This document shows, piece after piece, positions 59,603 to 64,000 of a stretch of 64,000 nucleotides of DNA (position 1 is its first letter; each line of letters starts with the position of its first letter). The notes beneath the pieces are model-generated. The model was not told where the DNA came from. It was given only the letters and a program-made list of their open reading frames with translations, and ran no database searches. This DNA is from Cladorhizidae sp. MBARI D1340-BT2. Lineage: Eukaryota; Porifera; Demospongiae; Poecilosclerida; Cladorhizidae. The stretch is taken from positions 23,348,070 through 23,412,069 of the forward strand of contig JAQNBH010000010.1 in the NCBI GenBank assembly GCA_028752905.1, in the 5' to 3' direction. The position numbers were made by a program, and so were the translations under genes.

Positions 59603-60529
59603 CTGTAGACACAGAGTGAAGTATAGCTCTTGATTGCTTACCTTAATGGAGCTGGTTCTTGTGCTAAGCTGCAGCTTATTATATTTGCATTTTAATGATC
59701 ATCAACTCTTTATTCTTGACTAAAAGTAATATACTATATAGTCAGTGCTCAATCAGTGAATTCAATAGAGATCATTACTAGACCAAAGCAGCTTATATCT
59801 GCACTGAAATCATATGAACTGAATGATTTATTGTTGACAAACTTAAATATACAGTGCTTTGAAAATCACTTGCTTCAAGACAATACCCTTCACCCTGATG
59901 TACCTGTATGCTTTAAGCCTTTAATGAGTTTTTTATCATCCACAAAAGTTGTTATGTTTACTAGAAGCTAAAAGCACATGCTCAGTACACAACAAATTTC
60001 TTTGAAAGCTACTTATATCTTGGAATATTATTTTATTTTCTAATCAGGGTTGCCCTTCAAAGCTCTAATGGGCGTCTTCTCGTTCACAAAAGCCATCATG
60101 TTTACTTGAAGCTAAACAGCTTATTGTGTAATTCATCAAATGCTAGCTATTGTTTAGTCTGAACTAGGTTCCTTATGCTGAAATTGACAGGCCTGCAACT
60201 CACTAGAATCTCGTACATCAATACCGAAATCTCTTTTGAAATCTTGAAATCTCTCTTGAAATCTTCAATTCTGGAAACCCTGAAGTCAATGAATATGATT
60301 TACCCTTGAATTTACCTTGCCTATTCTGTGCCGTTCTCGGTGAGAGAGACTTTGCTACTGCTATCTAGAAGGCCAAGCTAGCTGCTATCTAGTTGAGCCT
60401 TCTTTGTGTGGGCAGAGGTAAGAGTTACAAACCACCATTGTTGCTAGAATCTCAACTGTTTGTGGGTATAGCTACCTAGCTAGCTAACTAAGTTAATAGT
60501 CGACTTTCTGTACTTTTGATCTACTTGCA

Positions 60530-60859
60530 GTGTACAGTTATCATGATAAGAGACTGCCAACAACTCCCATGAGGACTCAGGTCAATATGTTTTTGTCAAT
60601 GGACACTCTTTTAAATATTGCAGAGTGGTTAGTATTCCATTTACCATATAGTGCTATTGGTGAAGAGCTAGTTTTTCGCAGACTTGCTCCTAGATTTGAA
60701 AATTGTGCTCTCAGATTTATTTGTTACGTTAATAGGGTCCATAGGAATAGGTTTAATTCACACACACACTCACACCTGAAGTTAGAGCTAGATTCTGGCA
60801 AACCACATGCTTTGGACAAAATTTCAGAGCTTCCAGATCCCATAGTGTTCCACTATTGA
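60530..60859 (+). CDS. Hypothetical 109-residue ORF at the start of duplication copy B
   Basis: This is an open frame with MFLSMDTLLNIAEWLVFHLP, a basic middle (RRLAPRFENCALRFIC) and a His-rich stretch. Copy A has the same text but is broken after EELNF by a stop. No family was recognised. The frame spans the left boundary of the duplication, so its first residues are not shared with copy A. Confidence 0.3.
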   Translation: MYSYHDKRLPTTPMRTQVNMFLSMDTLLNIAEWLVFHLPYSAIGEELVFRRLAPRFENCALRFICYVNRVHRNRFNSHTHSHLKLELDSGKPHALDKISELPDPIVFHY

Positions 60860-61964
60860 AACTAGTGTCAGTATTCTCAATAGGGGTAAAATATATGCTG
60901 TGTTGAATACAATTGCAATACCTTAAAATGATTCCACGAAAATATTCAGTTACAGAAATTTTCAAAAACTTTAGCTTCTTGGAAAAAAAGCGATTCCCAT
61001 GTGATTCCCATTTAAAATGGCAGACATTTTTTAATATATATACAGTAACTTCAGCCATTTTTTTACCCCAAAAGTACTTCCAGCATGCATTGAATCCTTG
61101 GTAAAGGTATAAGCCAGAAATATAGAACCCCAGAAATTTCATCTTTGCAATCTTATCTATTTATCTATCAATCTACTTTTTCACAAATGTCACTTGCGTA
61201 TAGTACATATATTCATCATAATTTTCTAGCAGAAAGCTATAAATCGTCCAATGCATTGCAACAAGTATATAATCAATTTCTTGAATTCTTCAGCAAAATA
61301 CCCAAAAATTGGTTAATGTTGTCAACCTCATAAACACGCTATTGGTGCAAACCTGTCAACAAAAACAGGAATTACTTAAGATACGACTGTCTGTGTGTAC
61401 ATGGGCAGAGCTATATGTCATAAATATGGTAACTGACATGTTAGGTCTGGAGCGATATAACTGAGTAAGTTCTTGTAAGTGTTGACTGTAGGCATATATT
61501 TGGACCCTTTACCTATTAATATAAATGACTAACATAAATATAATAAAGCATGACCAATGTGGCATATATTTTTTCATATATGTAACATTTTTGGTTTGTC
61601 TCCCCACTTTATCCTACATGTAAGTGGCATACAATATGTCCTGTCATAAGTTCATTATCAGGAGACTCTATACTGCCAATGACTAATCCATTTCTTGATC
61701 CAGCACTCATTATTCAACAAAAAATACTTTAAACTCAGTGAAAGGTCATCAACATTTATCGTTGATAACAGCACAGACATTCAACAACCCCCAAGTAACT
61801 CCGAACCTACTTGAGCAATAAGTCTATGATGTTATTATATCTTGTATATAGGTGGCTGCTAGACTTTAAGAGGACAAAAGTGTAAAAAAGAAATGAAATA
61901 TAATGTACACAACAAACATTAACAGATTCCATAATTTATTTTTACTTACAATGACCTTGACTCT

Positions 61965-62025
61965 CTCAACTTTTCGATTAGACTCTAGCTTTCATCAGGA
62001 ATAATCTAGTCGAACTGTTAAGGGA
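61965..62025. other. Recurrent hairpin motif, copy B
   Basis: This is the direct-duplication counterpart of 50185-50250, with GATTAGACTCTAGCTTTCAT in the loop and a slightly diverged right arm. Confidence 0.55.
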
Positions 62026-63382
62026 GTATAATTCAAGTTGATTATTGAGAATGTCATTGTAATTTCAATACATCAACTGAGAGTTCATTGAGAGATAATA
62101 TATACTGCTTTTTCAAAAAACATTTATAGTATATAATCCTGTAAATGTTTGTTGTCTGCATTGGTAAATTCTTCCTTCGTTTCTTTTTCAACTATTCCAT
62201 CCAATTGAATTCATTTTTTTTTGTCAAACTATGTATGTATGTACTTTATTGTACATTACTTAGGTACATCATCGTAATTGTACTACCAGAAGACTCCTAA
62301 CTAATGAATGATTAATCTAAATTCAGCACTAAACCATCTCTTCAGCAAAATACCAGAAATATGTACAGCATCGTCAACATGCTTGTGCGCGAGTCTAGCT
62401 GAGCAAAGTCAGCAAGCAGCTGCATGTTTTCTCGACCAAAAAAGTGATCATCTAGTTTCCTCTGAAGTTTACTCTTGTGAACTTATGATGCGTGTGTCTG
62501 TGAATACATAGGCACGTGTGCATATATACACAGTAAACAGTACCATAGGTACATCATTGCTGGGTAGTTCTGGTGTTATGCTGAGTAACTTCGTGTAGGC
62601 TTTTTAATAATTTAATAACCAAAAATATACATAATTGGATTGAAAAGAAATGAAACAAGATTACTAATGTAGGCAGCAAACATATACAGGACCCTTTACC
62701 TCTTTTTTCATTTATAATATTATTACTCTCAATCCCAATATATATTTTGGTTAAAAAAAAAAATCACAAACAACATTTTAATGAGGTTAGAAAGTCTGGA
62801 TAGATCCACAGTTCCCATTAGAGAAGCAGCATTTACCCTTTGTAAAGCCCTAGTGAATCACTGGAGGAGGAAGAACATGTGGGTTGCAATCTCCCCAGTT
62901 AAAGACATAATTATGTATGCAAATTTACTATTCTTCTTTTGTGATTTTTAATCTATAATAATTTATTGAACTCAACCATCATTTTTACAGTGAAAGAAAT
63001 ATATTATTATTACTAATGTGATTGATTTTACTAGCCAAACTTGCATCTATCCAGGGAGAATAACTACGTTGCTCAAGAAAGCCCAACTATATAATAACAC
63101 ATAACCATATACCAAGAGAGCTGCATAATTGCTCCAACTAAACAAGGCCATTGCTTTTTGTACTTTGGTTAAGTTGATGGGATAAGGAGAATGCTATATA
63201 TGAGTTTGGCAGGAGTGGTCTTCAGACGAGTGTTGTTCAAATATAAATTGCATATTATGTGCAAAATTAATGTTCAAAATTTACAAATCTTCGGGAATTG
63301 GAGAAATGGAGCAACAATGTTAGCAATATGAAATATCTTACCATTAGCTCTATATATTAAGAGTGAAATCCCATTACAAACA

Positions 63383-63669
63383 TCAATAAAAGTGAATGCA
63401 GTTAAACAATACAAATTGTTTTATATAATAAGTTATAACCTTAACTCCGACTGCTACAACAGCAACAGCTAATGTAACACAGGCTACTATAACACCTGCA
63501 ATGCATCCTGCCTGGCAGATTGAAGCAGCATCTCCACTTCTGGTGTTTTCATTGTCACCTGTTCCAGTGGTTTCTACAGTGACATGTATGGTTGTAGCTG
63601 GTGCAGTGGAGCTTTCTGTTCCAGTGGTGCTTTCTTCTGTGAGTTGTGTGTTTGTAGCTGCTGCTGTTG
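63383..63669 (-). CDS. Stalk-TM exon, copy B (Thr-rich stalk, one TM helix, short tail)
   Basis: This exon is homologous to the one in copy A and open along its whole length, from the CATGCAG acceptor to TGA. The stalk includes TEESTTGTESSTAPATTI, the Cys pair SICQAGC is kept, the helix reads IAGVIVACVTLAVAVVAVGV, and the tail is ITYYIKQFVLFNCIHFY. The indels against copy A within the exon are 3 and 18 bp, all multiples of three, as expected under coding constraint. The product is probably a cell-surface protein; its ectodomain is not identified. Confidence 0.55.
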
Positions 63670-63789
63670 CTGCATGAAATTACTTTTAGTGCTCAAACAA
63701 TCAAGTGTAATAGGAAAGCCAATAACCCAATTTTCAAAAATGTCAATTATAAAATAAGACGGTTACTGAAGAATAAGTTTAACACTCAC

Positions 63790-63940
63790 AGTTTTTACAG
63801 TAGTACCAAGTTCTATTTGACTCTCAATTTGACTAAATGGGAGTCTCGATACATTTGACATGAAAACGTTCCCCACATCACCATCACTAGTACCATCTTT
63901 ACACCATAATCTGGACAACCGCAGTAGCAATGAAATTGAC
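63790..63940 (-). other. Segment with PHD-finger-like text and an alternative open frame, copy B
   Basis: This is homologous to 52075-52210. The open frame (LWCKDGTSDGDVGNVFMSNV, then SQIESQIELGTTVKT) is kept and differs from copy A by insertions of 18 and 3 bp. The finger frame (CYCGCPDYGVKM, GERFHVKCIETP) carries the same two stops as copy A, so it was already dead before the duplication. Confidence 0.45.
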
Positions 63941-64000
63941 TACTCGCACCAGCAGGTTTGATGATTAGCACTAAATGGGATAAAACAGGCTTGGTTTGGG

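Larger units (their letters stand above)
60576..64000. repeat. Direct duplication, copy B (runs off the window)
   Basis: This segment is collinear with copy A from the same starting words, with scattered deletions. Near 63925-63945 it lacks about 215 bp that in copy A hold the C-terminal part of the Ulp1-like protease, joining the zinc-finger text directly to the upstream protease text. Confidence 0.85.

Overview
The window is eukaryotic and almost certainly metazoan DNA: AT-rich, with short exons bounded by GT/AG splice sites, many microsatellites, and remnants of hAT, piggyBac-type, Penelope-like and non-LTR elements. The only host gene I can reconstruct well is an adhesion-type G protein-coupled receptor (aGPCR). 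The repeat mix, the abundant TAGCTAGC-type AT-rich text and the Ulp1-like transposon genes fit a demosponge, but that is an inference; no rRNA or other taxonomic marker is present.

Positions 1-17900 hold a direct tandem array of five diverged units (starts near 1, 5540, 9386, 12086 and 15103). Each unit carries a CA/ACAG-rich tract, a 294-bp Thr-rich exon (lost in unit 3), a minisatellite of roughly 43-51 bp and an acidic, Gly-rich short ORF (intact only in unit 2). Unit 1 was enlarged by a 2.7-kb hAT element (2128-4850) and unit 2 by a 665-bp MITE in a TTAA site (8432-9096).

Positions 18220-35059 hold fourteen plus-strand exons whose phases agree at every junction. They encode a GAIN-like region, a GPS motif ending in HLT, and TM1 to most of TM7. 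The Thr-rich exons of the array are phase 1-1, so they can be joined to each other and to the first GAIN exon; the array therefore probably encodes a repeat stalk of the same receptor. One receptor intron (29809-33648) has been invaded by a microsatellite, a non-LTR retroelement 3' end and a Penelope-like element. The last exon(s) of the receptor were not found, and the 5' end lies left of the window.

Positions 35060-47500 are mostly broken mobile elements: a fold-back repeat, a second hAT pseudogene, three pieces of one LINE family in mixed orientation, and a Penelope-like endonuclease fragment. Positions 47800-64000 contain a large inverted repeat (47830-48680 and 54840-56160) around a degenerate Ulp1-like protease gene, and a direct duplication (48677-52480 and 60576-64000). 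Both direct copies keep a minus-strand exon for a Thr-rich stalk, one transmembrane helix and a short tail, and the copies differ there only by indels that are multiples of three. Another LINE ORF with its catalytic core deleted (57012-58271), a hAT C-terminal fragment and two candidate minus-strand exons (59332-59602) complete the region.

All exon boundaries were read by eye from splice consensus, phase and protein motif. Element families were recognised from memory of conserved motifs, not by database search.
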